Origin: Sympetrum striolatum
Taxonomy: Eukaryota; Arthropoda; Insecta; Odonata; Libellulidae
DNA length: 64,000 nucleotides
Assembly (NCBI GenBank): GCA_947579665.1
Contig: OX388343.1
Span: 99,701,657 to 99,765,656 of the forward strand
Direction: 5' to 3'
Shown here: positions 9,671-22,350 of the stretch, piece by piece
Layout of the letters: each line of letters opens with the position of its first letter
Position numbering within the stretch: position 1 is the stretch's first letter
Notes under the pieces: model-generated
Told to the model about the DNA's origin: nothing
What the model saw: the letters and a program-made list of their open reading frames with translations, nothing else
The model's database searches: none
Translations under genes and position numbers: made by a program

Positions 9671-12600
9671 GTATATTATATGTGTATCACAACTTTTGAA
9701 CTTTGACCAATGCCAAATTTAATTACTGTCAGAGGAATTTAAGCAATAAATATTTCGTTTTAACATGTTTACTTTAAATTTCCTAATGTATAAATCCAAT
9801 TATTACTTGAATTATCCTCCATAAACTTTTTAGTAGTATTGAAGGCTGTGCCAACGGGAATAAATTTTGCATGACAACGAACCCTATAGTTCGTAAGAAA
9901 AACGTTTTCATATTAATGTGTCATTAAAACTGATTTGTATCAATCTGCCGAAATGAAATAAAATTGTATGGCCCGTTATGTTGGTATTTCTAAAATACGC
10001 AGAATAGACAGAGAGGACTAATATACGTGAGCTGCTTCGATGTGACAGAAGCCATCAAACTGACCTTAGCAATGCCTTCTGAGCTACTCTGAAGAGGCTC
10101 CATATCCAGAGTAGATATTCAGCATAGTTATCTTAGCATAGATATATATATATCAACTTGTTGGTTAAAATTTTTGAATCTAAGAGTAAGTAGTTACTAC
10201 ACCCACTGTTTAGGGGTTCAGATATATTTTACGTGCAGCAACAACGTAAATTTAGGAAAATTGATTTTTGGCATAAATTCGGAAAGGGTAACTTAGAGTA
10301 ACTTAAGCCACACAAATTTATTTTTGATCATCATTTACTTGCTTAATCCATATTTCCTCCTTTTTCCTCAAATTTTATAATAAAAAAAATATACGTTGAC
10401 TCGAAAAATATTAATTTACATCCATAAACACATACATTCATTTGTTATAATTGATACCGTTTTGTGAAAGCTGTCGAAGGCCTTCAACGAATGTAATCGG
10501 AGTCAATCGAAGCCTAACAATGCCTTTTCTTATCAGCTTCTCCTTTTCGAGTATTTTCAAAGGTTCTCAGTGGCTCTCGTAGTGTAAGGATGACGTAAAT
10601 GAAAAAAACGTTTCGGAAATTACTTTCATGCTTACGGTAGAAAAAACGGTCCGTTGAAAGAGATATCGCACAAATGTTCGGTTTATGGGGACTTTCACCA
10701 GCTTTGCTAGATATTTTAAAGTCAGAAAAAGAGCTCTATCATGTCTACCATTGAGTGGATATTCCAATCATGTAGAAACCGATAATATGGAAAGTAGTAG
10801 CATCCTAACCATTATTGTTCATTCCTTTATTCTCCTTTCTTGAACTATTTTTTAATTCCTGAACACAATAAAATTCGTTTGATGTCAAATGACCGAGTTT
10901 CACGTATTTAAAACACAAATAAATCACATTTTCACAAAATAATCTTCGTTATACATAAACGATTCAAATAGTCGGATTCTATTGTCCCTCGTCTAAAAAT
11001 ATGCATTCAATGGCAGTAAAATCAAATATAGTTGGTGATAATTAAAAACGGGTTTTGTGTTCTACCAAGAAATTTCGATTCTCCAAATTTACATTCTCTC
11101 CTTTCCTAAAAGAACTCCCATTTCGTTCAAACTGATGATAATTCTGTGGAGAATGAAACCTTGAAGTGGATCATATAGAGTGATTAACGAGTTGAGAATG
11201 GGCATGATTTGTTATTTGAAGTTGTTGAGTGTTACATTATAAAATTGTCAAAGAAAATTAGAGGGCCAAAAATAATTATAAATCGAAGAAAGATTTTATC
11301 GTTGATGATAATAATATATAATAGTAAAACTTAATTGTTATGAAGATAAATTATATCGCACTTATTTTTATAGATATTTGTTTAATCCAAGCTATAGTGT
11401 AAATGTTAATTTTTATGTCAACGTTGGGTAAGTTAGTTCAATTAGAATATTTATCATGGGTAGGTACCTAAATTGGGTAATTACTGTAATAATATTCATT
11501 TAAAGTGTGAAGTTTTGTTGTATCCATTCACTAATTTATCCATCACATCATTATACTCGTTACTCAATGAAAAAAATTTAATCTCATTCATGATTATCAT
11601 ATAGAATACTTAAATATTGATAAGTCTGCTGTTAATCGGATTAGAAAGTTTTGCAGCAAATTAAACTCCAAAAACGATTGGCAAAAGCAGAATTTTTTGA
11701 GCACTGACAGAACATTTACTCCTCAATTGACGTCGAAAGAGGAAATGGAAGCTCTCCAACATTTTTCTGCGTAGCGCTTGAGCGCCAATTCATCGGCTGT
11801 TTAACTTCCCGCCGTTCGTATTTGCAATTACATGCTCTGAATCGCTGATGCAGTTCCTTTGTTTAGTAACTGAACACGCAGATAATTTATAATGTGTTGC
11901 ACGAATGAGATCGATCTTTCTCGAATAATATATTATAAGGACATTTTTGTGAACGCACACTGTTCAATTTATTCCACTGATTCTTCTTGAAAATTTCTTA
12001 ATTCAGCCTTGATTTATTATGTTGATTTCAGAAACATTGTAATTTCATCATTTCTATAGATATTGAAAATTTGATTGTAAAATATGCTAGCTCAAGACAA
12101 TTAAAACCCACACATTGATCGGTAATGTAAGTTTAACTCAAAACTACTATTATACGTTCGTTTTATAACTCCTTACGTTGCTTCCAATATTCTTCAATAT
12201 ATTTGCATGGGGAAATTAAGAAGTTCAGATAGCTACTACTCATACCAAGGTTAAGCTTCTGCTACTGATGCAGTATTAACAGCACACTGATTGAGTATGA
12301 ATTTTACACATAACCGGCAGTTAAGAATATTTTTCTGTATATTCCCCCCTTTCGCTTTATCGATCATGTGTTTATTGCTCTTTAGGGATTTTTGTTACCT
12401 CTCAGTTTTAGATTTCAATTTTGCAAAATTATGGCGATTGTAGAATATCTTAATATGAGAGAATGCATGTCCTGAGTAGCAATGTTTGCGGTCAGTTGAT
12501 TATGTATTTATCGGTTACGTATTTGGAATAATTTGAAATTGTACCAAATGTCATCATAATTATAAAGTAGCTCAAAGTGTAAGAGTTCCTTCAAACATAC

Positions 12601-14070
12601 TTAGGAATAATCTTTAACATCTCATGTAAGTCTATCAAACGTTAAAAATGTATCACTTACTCCAAATGCATAATTCTTTTGTGAGTTAATTCAGGGGTTT
12701 TGATTAGATATTAAGTCATAAGAGAGCATCTTCTATTTGTATCACGATATCTACGTATGGTATTATGTCAATCCCTGCCTTTCTCTAAATGCACTTGAAG
12801 AAGGCGTCCTAAAAACGCACAATCCGCATTAGCAACGGCTCAGATGAGAGGTTCTTCATTTCCTGTTGAATTCAGTTTAGGAATTGAGGCTGAAATAATT
12901 GATTCTGATATCTCTTTCGTAGAAATGGTTCAACTACGTCCAAATCCAGATTCTGTGTCTTTTCCTTCCAAATCTGGTACCTTTCTGCAATTATTTAAGA
13001 GCATCAGCGATGAGTAAATATCACTCTGGTGTCGCATGACCAGTCATTTTCTCTTCTGAGCCTTGTATCACTTATCTTCATGTCCCTCTGCCGCCCACAG
13101 TGAAGAGCATGCGGCATAGCGCCATCATCCTCGCCAATAAAAAAGTCATTAATCAAGATTAAATGCGACCCATTCCCCTCTTTGAGGATCTCCTGTTTAC
13201 ATCCTCCAATTTATCGCTCCACGATCCTTTATCCTCTCTTCTTTCTATATATCAATTATTCTCTTCCTCTTTTCTCAATCGGATTTCCCTTCTTCCGTTC
13301 ATTTAACTTCCTCTTTTTTCATGACATCTTATTCATTTCTTTCCGACATTCACAGTGCTTCGTACTTTATGCTTTTGTTTTTCCTCCCATGAAACATTGA
13401 GCATCCTTAAGTCAGCCATTTCCCCTTTCTATTTCCCGGTCTTATCTTTTAAAGGTCCCGTAATCGCTTAAGAGCCGATCCGTGTCCACAGCGCATTAAT
13501 ATTGCCAAGAATTATTCTAGCAAAACATATTTTGGAACTCAGTGTGAGCGCGATTAAACTATATGGCGTATCAATTTTCGAATCGACAAAATAATCGTAG
13601 TCAGTTAATTTTGCAATACAAATACAGTATTAGTTTAAATAATTATGCGTAAAACTAGGTAATTGAAATAGAAACTTTCTGTTTAAGCTTAATATTTACA
13701 TTAACGTCAAATTTACGTTTTCCGTTTATTGTGTAACCTTATTTTGACGATTGCATAGCAAGTATCTCAAAGTTTTTGATTATCCGCAGTCATCACGTAA
13801 AACATATCTCCAAATAATCCAATCAATTATTCCTGTAAGGTCTTTGGCATCGATATTTTAATTTAAGCAAAGTTTTTGTTCCCAAATTTGATTTATGTCA
13901 GTATGAGCACGAGTTATCATCGCCTAGGAACGACAGTTCCATGAAATGATTACCCAATAAATTGATCGCATACTTCTTATCACATCTATTTCATAAAATA
14001 ATTATTTTTTGCAAAAGTTTAGAGGCTAACATTTTCCCTCTCATGGCAAACGTGGAATCGAATCCATACC
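9671..14070. other. Gene-free A+T-rich stretch
   Basis: Nothing recognised in about 4.4 kb: no family-level protein similarity and no repeat that I could match elsewhere in the window. A pyrimidine-rich block (13170-13400) yields an open frame of low-complexity composition. Confidence 0.5.
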
Positions 14071-14282
14071 GGCCTTGGTGGCCGAGTGGATAGCATTCCA
14101 TCTATCGCTCCTACCCCAAGGTCCCGGGTTCGAATCCCGGCTGATCGGATTTTCCCGATTCTGGGAATGGTCGTGTGTGTTCGTTGTTGCTGTTGCCTCG
14201 GTGAAGCACCTCCTGAAATGTTCCGTAGATCTTATGGGGACTTAAGCGGTGAAGGGCAACAGCAGCTAAGTATGAAAAAAAA
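14071..14282 (+). mobile_element. tRNA-derived SINE
   Basis: The head is tRNA-like: RNA polymerase III A box TGGCCGAGTGG (14079-14089) and a perfect B box GGTTCGAATCC (14127-14137) inside an intact T arm (CCGGG-TTCGAAT-CCCGG). The GTGGCCGAGTGG start resembles class II (Leu/Ser) tRNAs. A body of about 130 bases unrelated to tRNA follows, ending in an A-rich tail (14275-14282). This is the standard SINE layout. The acceptor stem does not close and there is no plausible anticodon arm, so it is not a working tRNA gene. No clear target-site duplication seen. Confidence 0.8.
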
Positions 14283-16730
14283 TTAAGAGATATCTCCCCA
14301 AATCATGCCTACAGTCACTGCAAAACCGAACTTGAATTTCAGTCTAAAAGCGCAAGCGGGAATTTAATAAACTCATTCTTTTGCTCTTCTAATGGCAGAA
14401 GCCTATTTACGGACTAGTAAATTCAAAGATACTGCGAGCTTAAGTTTTGTCAGTTTGGCAACGAACCATTCGCCAAAACCAAAACTAGCAATTCTATGCA
14501 TTCCATTATTTTACTTTAACTTTTGCATTGGAATAGGAGATGAATGTCTACGGGAATAACATATCTTGAACATTCTTCTGTCACCTTGGTACTGATCCTT
14601 CGCCTGAAATTTCGTCTTAGTCATGTTTCATGAGTGTTCTTCGAAATACTCTATTTATTCCTAGTGAGATTTAACCAAAGAGACCAAAATTCGGTCAAAG
14701 GCAAATAACAAATATGACCTTAAAAATTTTACTACTTTATTTTATGTTACCGACTAAAATCCCGAAGGAAATATACCTTCAGATTGGAAAAGATTGGCCC
14801 TCTTTATGACAGACGTTGAAACTAAAACGTTTGGAGTCATACGAGTAGGAAACATCTCTCAGGAAAATATACTCCCTCCGTCACTCCGACATTGCCCTTT
14901 AATCTTTCCTTCAAATCCCGTCTTTCGCCTTTTCTTTAGAGAGGTTCTTTTCTCAGCAGACGCATCCTTTCCCTCCAGTGGCTGTCTTACTCTTTGGGAG
15001 ACGGAAAATCTTTCGAGAGAGAGAGAGAGGTCGCAAGAGAGATGTCCTCTCATCGGTTTGGGCCCAAGATAGGCCAGATGTCCGTCTCAGACCCGATTTT
15101 TTTCCCCCGACATCGCTTCTCTTTCCATCTTAATCCGCAGCTCTGTCCGTGAACTGACCGAAGCTCCTTTTTATTTCACGACGCGCGCACGCACATCTCG
15201 TTTCTCTTTTATCCCTTTCTCAACGTCAAAATATATCCAGGAAGGAGGCGCTCAATCCAGAAATTCGCTAATGAATTACTTCCCTTTCTAAGGACGTCCA
15301 CCGCCTGTGTCTTCTTGTTGTGGGAGTGATTGAAGAGAAGGATGCCGAAAATTCAAATACATCAAATGCTGAATTTAGCTGGGAGTCAACTTCATAATTT
15401 TAGATGGGAACTAATCTCTCATAAATAACCTATTTCGTAATTTTGGAGGAATTTTTAAGCCCACGTAGATTAGTCCACACACATGATGATTGGGGATTTA
15501 TGTGCGTGGATAATACTTCCATTTAAACTCTCGGTTATTTTCCTCTTGTGATTAAACCGCTGGATTGTTTAAGTAGTAGAGTCGATTACACTAATATACT
15601 ACAAACTTAAATATAAAAAAAATAATTGTTGCTATATATGTCCGTGCAATGAGGATCCTTTATCCTTCGTGTATTCCTTACAGAGAAGATTTTGTAAGTG
15701 GCATTACGGACCCTCTCAACATTTTCCCTTGACAGGGATACTTCATTTTTATATTGTAGGTAATTCAGCAATACATATATCTCTGAGAATTAGTATAGCT
15801 CACCAAAGATTAAAGGAAGGTAAATACTTTGCATACATAGATAAACACCGTAAAGCACAAGGAAATATAACATACAAATATAGACAAGATGGAGCATAAG
15901 TATTTATTTGGTGAGGTTTTTTAAGAGCATTGTTGGTTCATCATAGAATGATGAGTCATTTTTGTTTCTTCCCTTATACAATGCTCTGCAACTTTAGCTT
16001 CATCGTTGAAAAAGTAGGTGATAAATGAATGATTAATGTAATTAGGATTCTAGTTGCATGATTTATTCTTAAAATATACTTTAGTTGTAGTTAAAATAAT
16101 GATAAATAGAAACAAAAGCTAAAATGTATCATTTCAACAGGAATTATTGATTAAAGGATGCAGATATAACTTTTAGCAAAACGTTAGCGCAACAGAAAAT
16201 AAATTATCGCTCTCAATTTTCTGATGATGCAAGAATTAATTTTCTGACTCGGACTTGCAAAAATGCTAAAACTATAGAGAAGAAAAACCTATAAATAAAT
16301 ACAAGTAAAATTGTATGTGTAAAGAGTAAGAAGTAAAAGAAATGCTAGAATGGACAATTTGAGGATAATATCTCAGGTAAATATGTTCTTCAGGGAATTG
16401 TTACCATTTTCGATGTAACCGAAGGATTGTTTGCAAACCTGCCTTTGACTCAAGCGCTCTAGTTGATATATTTTGAAATATTTTTAAAGACTGCTTCGAA
16501 AATTCACTTCTATTTCCTACGCGTATATAAAGAAAAACATCCTAAAATGTTTCTCACCAAATACAGAAAAACAATAATGTTTAACCTGTGAGGTTTTTCA
16601 TGCTCAATTTTTTCGATGGTTAATTCTTGGAGTTGTAAAGTATTACGACCTTAAACAATCCAATAGAAAATGTTATTCTATATTCAAATAAGGAGTTTTT
16701 TCAAATTTAACGTTTGCTTTTTAGAAGATA
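14283..16730. other. Gene-free stretch
   Basis: No gene recognised. A moderately C+G-rich block lies at about 14800-15330 with a short GAGA run (15014-15029). Open frames there overlap on both strands and lack family features. Confidence 0.5.
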
Positions 16731-17652
16731 CTAGCTGTACGCGTTCACACGTTGTTGTGTTTGAACAAAAAGGCAGTTTTGATATCTCAAACATAATATA
16801 TTAATGATCAAATTTATACTATACATCAAGTATATAAGAAAATATATTATCACAGTACCTTTTCAGTTCGGAGTAAGATATGCTAAAGTATGTGCTACTA
16901 TACACTTCGCATCTCGCAAATCTCAAAGAGAACACATATTCAACTGAAGTAGACCTAAAAATGAAATTCAGTCCCGTCAAAGACATAAAATAAATTGAAA
17001 TGTTGAAAATAGATGACATTTGTAATCAAAGTCGGTAACGTCATCAACTCACCAAGTTGTGCAGTACATACAATCTCTTGAATTTATCAAAATATCATTT
17101 TCATTAAATATCAAAAACCGTTTACTCCACGATAATATACGTAAATATTTACGTTGCTATAAACAAACAAACATTTGAATAGTGGAATAAATTCTCAATG
17201 TGTTCTTATGAGAAAATTCAACAATCGCATTCGTCGTAACTGAGAAATAGTTTGTTTATAGCCTCAAAATTCATCAAAATTATCATCTAATAATTCAAAG
17301 TCTCGTAATTTCTGATCGTAAACTATATTTCATGACCAAAATAAGAAACTTTATTCAATTTCCCTTCTTTTGGTTCTACTTTTAAATCCATACGTTGGTT
17401 ATTTCTAATTTAATTTAGCAAAAGAAAGGAAGCATGCAAGTGATAAAATCGAAGTTTGCATGTATTTCTTATGTGAACAGTTTTTCCCTTCTGGAGTCGA
17501 ACTGAGTACTCCGATTAAAAAAAAATTAAAAAAACCTTCCCGGGGATATACCTAATAATTTCCCAAATTTTCACGACGATTGAATGTATGGTTTTTGAAT
17601 CTATCGAGTAAAGACAGACAGACACACATTCATTTTTATATATATAGATACA
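16731..17652 (+). mobile_element. Unassigned repeat, TAGCTG...TATATATAGAT type, copy 1
   Basis: Begins with TAGCTGTACGCGTTCACACG, which resembles the TAGCTG-xxCCGG starts common in arthropod RTE-like/SINE-like repeats. It ends with a GACAGACAGACACAC block followed by TATATATAGAT (17611-17652). The same beginning and end styles occur at 28529-29674. No coding sequence. The boundaries are inferred from these end motifs, not from a target duplication. Confidence 0.45.
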
Positions 17653-20600
17653 TAGATTTACCTTTTCTGGATGAAAAGTAACAGTAAATATTTAATTTAA
17701 GTATAACAAACTTTAGCTAGTGAATTATTTCCTAGATTTTGTGAGGTATGCGTATCTTTCGATATGAAGAAAAATCCTTTCTCGAGTTATTTCATAAAAG
17801 TAAAATTAGCTAATTTTTTGGCAATTTATTTTTATTATGCAATACCTAAATGAACCTTTCACAAATTGGGAATGCCTCAATCAAAGTGTATCAGTATAAT
17901 ATCCGAGGAGAAAAAAATCACAAGAAAGGTTTAGTGACCCCTTCGATAGAGACTTTATTTTACGAGACACATCAAAAGTATTTTTTATACTGTCCCATAC
18001 ATCAATGAGACTCTATAGGGCAACATTTCATTGATGACTGAGTTCTCTTATCCTCAATGAAGCTCGAGATATATGTGTTTCATCCCCGAATAGGAACCCA
18101 TTTATCATTCAATCTCGCATCAGAGAGGACTAGAAAGAGGCAGAAATTCATCAAAGGACTCGAGGTTTTATCAAAGGTGGGATTCGTATGCTGAGAGAAG
18201 ATAACGCGTAATGGTATCGCATTCACTATTGGCACAATGGCAATGCGATTGGTTATAACTGACAAAGTAAATTAAAATCGAAGAATTAGGTTCCAATTAG
18301 AATATAATTTGAGCTCAAAAAATAAATTGAACGACTATTTTCAGAGAGGAAAATTATTAAAGAGAGCTTGAGAGTATAGAATAAAGATATATTCAAATGG
18401 AAGGAAAGTTTAGATTTCTATTTGCGATAGCTTTTACATAAGTCCCTCTATGAAACATACAATTTCACCTTCTTACTTTGAATAACATCCTTTTCGTTTT
18501 GTTTTCGGTAAGTTAAATAGATTACATTTCGAGGGTTTGCCAATGTTATGGCATATATATGAAGTTCAAACTATAGTTTCTAGTTAAAAAATATTTTTAA
18601 TGTGTAAAAGGATACTAATCTACGGAATTTCCATCTTAATGGTTGAACGTACACACAAATCATTCCTCAAATAAATCAAAAACGTTTTCCGCTCTAAGAA
18701 AAATACATGAAAATTATTACAGATATATCCCATTTTCTATCCCATACCTAATTTAGCCGCTCACATTTATCTCACTCTATAAATGGGCAGTACATCAAAA
18801 TCAAGTTATATCAAGTCAAATATCTACATAATCGGAAACTTTTGATGGTAATAAGTAAAACGAAATTAAACTACTGGCAAAAATATTGCACATTGATAGA
18901 ATAGACGAGGTTACACGAAGTGATTAAAATTGAGAACCTTAAGGAAAAACATTTGTATGCGTCTGGAAATTGGGAAAGAAGAGGGTTTTGGCTAAAGAGA
19001 GAAGTTTCAGACCCTCAAACCGAAGTAAGTCTCACAAAGGCTCTCTTTTTTCAGTGCCTTCGTTCCATTCAGGGAAGAAAATGAGTTTTGCAAGGGAATA
19101 CGAAAGAATCGATGCGTAAAGGAAAATTAGTTCGGTCTAAGAATAGAAGGGTTCAAGGGAGAGGGACCGCTAAAAAAAGTTTCTTCATTTATTTTCCACA
19201 TTTATTTTTTAAATCTGTCACGGTTTACAAACAAGTCGATATAAATAACCTTTAGTGGTTTATTTATGTCACCGAATTAAATTGAATTTCTGATCGCGCT
19301 CTCGCATGAGGTGATTACACGATATTATTGGAATATTTCCACAGAGAGAGCTGGGTGCGTATTTTATTGCGAAGTGACATTTTCATTGTTGGCAAAGAAC
19401 GTAAAAATATTTGTTTTGATTAAAAACAACGAGTAGAACACGTCAAAGATAATGCAGAATTGCACGCTTGATGAAATAACAATGTTTGGACTCGTCCGAA
19501 AAACCTACGAATAATCCGGAAAATAGCGAAATATATTCATAAATAGAATAGAATTTTCAGAAAATGTTTAGGCTGTTATTAATATGAATTATATAAATTT
19601 ATAATAAAGAAATTGGTTAAAAGCAAGCACTTTTAATATTTCACGAAGCTGAAGCAAGAGATATTAAAATAGAAATCATCTCAATTAATACTCGCGTGAT
19701 TTTCCATTTTCAAGAATGTTTTTCCTTAAATACTGCTCCCTACTCTTGCTGAATACATTGTTTTTATTTTTAATTGCTGTCTTTCTCTGTTTTATTGTAA
19801 TTGATTTTTTAATACAATGGAACTAGGGAGGGGAGAGGTTTATCCTGAACTCCTTCTGTTTATTGAAAACAGCGATTTCAAAGCAATTTTCTAATGTGAT
19901 TTCGTATAAATCGAAAGATTCATTAATACGATGATACTATTCGTATAATAAGACGTTATTAATTCGGCTAGTGTTTGTACGTGGGTAAACATTTCAACTA
20001 TTTTATTACTATTAAAATTTCACGACGTCTCGAGAATGTATACATCCGAAAGACAAAAAATAAATGTATCTAGAAATATTTAATGTCCAAATTAGTTTAC
20101 ATATTCTTACAATTTGTTTCAGAGGATTTCAAATATTATGACATGTAACATCAGTGCATATTAATCTCTCGATTTGTCATAAGAATCCAGATTATTCTTG
20201 ATGTAGTCACGTAATTTTGCATTACTGTTTGATATTTAGGTAAGAATTAAAAGGGTGATTGTAATTGTGAAATTAGTAATATTGCCATCTTCTGTATTTA
20301 GTTCCTTTTAGACTCATTCAATCAAGAAATACGCTAGGTTAATAATTATATTTTAAGGTACCGCGATGCTTGGGTTTGTTTAGTAAAACTAAAACCATCG
20401 CGTTTCATAGAAAATAAATGATTGATTTATTTGCAATTCTAAGAAGGAGGATTTGCATTTAATGATTTTAAATAGAGCGTTTTATAAATTTAACACCCTA
20501 TTTTTATAAAATGGAAATCTTGGAGACCTCAAATTTCAAATGCTAGTTCGTTCTTAAAGCTCTCTAATGAGATATTAGTAAATAATTCCTAGAAGAACAG

Positions 20601-21780
20601 AATTAGAGAGACTTTTGAGTGATAAGGTCTTTCAGAAGACGCATGAGCTGCGAGTCGTAAAAAAGAAAAAAAAAACGAGAGAAGTGAATTGTCGGAAGGG
20701 AGAGCGAAGTTTAGAAGGCGCTCGGATAAAAATAGATAGTGAGTCAGGAAGGGAAGGGACACATGCAGGATTTCCTCTTTTTTCTCCCGCTCCTTTATTT
20801 TCGCTAATTTAAATTGTGTAACTTCCTAATAATACATTTTGAAAGCTGCAAATGCGTAAATTGAGATGGGCGTTTCAGATGTTATCTCCAATCAATTGTT
20901 TTATTTAATTTCCTCGGAAATGAAAAATCAAAGCACGACGGAAGATAGAAAAATTTAAAATATCGGGTTTCAAAAATGAAACATCATCTAACTCGTGGAC
21001 GCAATCCTCTTAAATGTAAAATGGCCTATTCTCCGTAAATAGTACAGTGACAGCGAAAGAATTCAATTTATGAGCTGATCAGGATGGGGTTGAGTGACTG
21101 GGAAATGAATGAGGATATTTAAATCCCTTTTATAATTTGTTTTGTGTTCGATCTTGGTAACCAATAATATTGGCATAAATATTTTATGAAAGTTGTTTTT
21201 AAAGCTATATTTCAAGATTAAATCAATCTAAAGTCGTGTTTTAATTCGTTATTATTAAATACCTAAACATTTTTGCTCAGAAGTAATGAATTTAAATACG
21301 AAAAATAGACAATTCCGAAACCGTATGTTTATGTAGATGTACCAAATATCTTAAAATGCCACGTAGGTCTACCATTTGTCTTAAAAACGCAGATAATACT
21401 TTGGAATTGTTCAAGGGCATTTTTCAGGTCACCAATGACTAACGTAGATTTCCATGTAAATTCCATAACTACAGTTACCGCGCTATTTGTTCGCGCATTC
21501 AAACAGCGAACTGCCGATTGCAAAAACCCAAAACTCTCTCATAGAAAATATAGTATTCCTAATTTAGTTTAATTAGAACATCCTGTCTTTTGAAAGAAAA
21601 TAAAAAAGAGATTTCACAAAAAATTGAAAGCAGCGTTACGCACATTTTCTGAAGGTTAATTGAATCAAATAAGGTTAATATCCCATTCTAAATGTGTATC
21701 ATCCCGATGATGAAAAATTCACGCATTTTTAATCATGTTATACGCATACCTCACTACTCTCGGCAGAAATTTTTTTCTTC
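17653..21780. other. Gene-free A+T-rich stretch
   Basis: Nothing recognised in about 4.1 kb apart from short purine-rich patches (for example 20655-20760). No exon-like sequence with family similarity. Confidence 0.5.
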
Positions 21781-22290
21781 AAAGAGCATATTCGAGGCGT
21801 AGTAGGAAAGGCGAATAGAATGCAAAGGTTAGCCAGCAGAATTCTTAGGAGATGTTAATCGAGAATAAAATAAATCTCGTACTTTTCCCTAATTCGACCT
21901 CTACTTGAGTATTGCTGTGCGGTTTGGTATCCTCACGAAGTAGGATTAATTTCCGATCTCGAGATGGTTCAACGTAGAGCAGCAAGGTTCGTCAAGGGAG
22001 ATTTCCGATTCGACAGCAGTGTTTCGGCTATGATAGAATCCCTCGGATGGAACTCTCGTAGTGATTGAAGACTTGAATATCGACGGAAGCTTTTTGATAA
22101 ATTTATCTCTACCGATTTCGGGGAGGAGATAACAGATATTGTAATCCCAGTTATATTCCTACGCGACCTTCGAGAGAAAACAAAAAAGCGATACACGGAA
22201 GTAGTTGCCAGGACAGATAGCTACTTTTGGTCATTTTTCCCGCGAAGTATTAGAGAAGCTAATAGCTCTAGATTAGATAGGTATTTCGGT
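21781..22290 (+). pseudogene. LINE ORF2 C-terminal pseudogene
   Basis: Encodes the region after the polymerase catalytic core; no endonuclease or active-site YXDD is present. The frame is interrupted at least at 21856 (TAA), about 21871 (TAA) and 22066-22068 (TGA), yet motif order and spacing are intact, so decay has been by substitution rather than rearrangement. The protein would end just after SIREANSSRLDRYF and run into the 3' UTR hairpin. Confidence 0.8.
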
Positions 22291-22300
22291 GTTTTACACC

Positions 22301-22331
22301 CCCTGCCACGCGCCACTGGCGGATTGCAGGG
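22301..22331 (+). other. LINE 3' terminal stem-loop
   Basis: CCCTGC (22301-22306) pairs with GCAGGG (22326-22331), and CGCC (22311-22314) with GGCG (22318-22321) around a 3-base loop. It lies directly before the ATGTAA-type tail, exactly as in the copy at 2036-2067. Confidence 0.65.
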
Positions 22332-22350
22332 TTTAAATGTAAATGTAAAC

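Larger units (their letters stand above)
21781..22350 (+). mobile_element. CR1/L2-like LINE 3' portion
   Basis: An in-frame stretch of about 180 codons plus a short 3' UTR. Motifs in order: KEHI...VVGKANR, LIRPLLEYCCAVWYPH (21889-21936), LEMVQRRAARFV (21958-21993), MIESLGW, RLEYRRKLFDKF, YFWSFFPRSIREAN (22222-22263). This is the canonical series downstream of the reverse transcriptase in CR1/L2/Jockey-type ORF2. The 3' UTR has a stem-loop (22301-22331) and a TTTAAATGTAAATGTAAAC tail. Several in-frame stops mark it as dead. Confidence 0.85.

Noticed and set aside
14071..14150. Functional tRNA gene
   Set aside because: The A and B boxes are good, but acceptor and anticodon stems do not form and a long SINE body with an A-rich tail follows.
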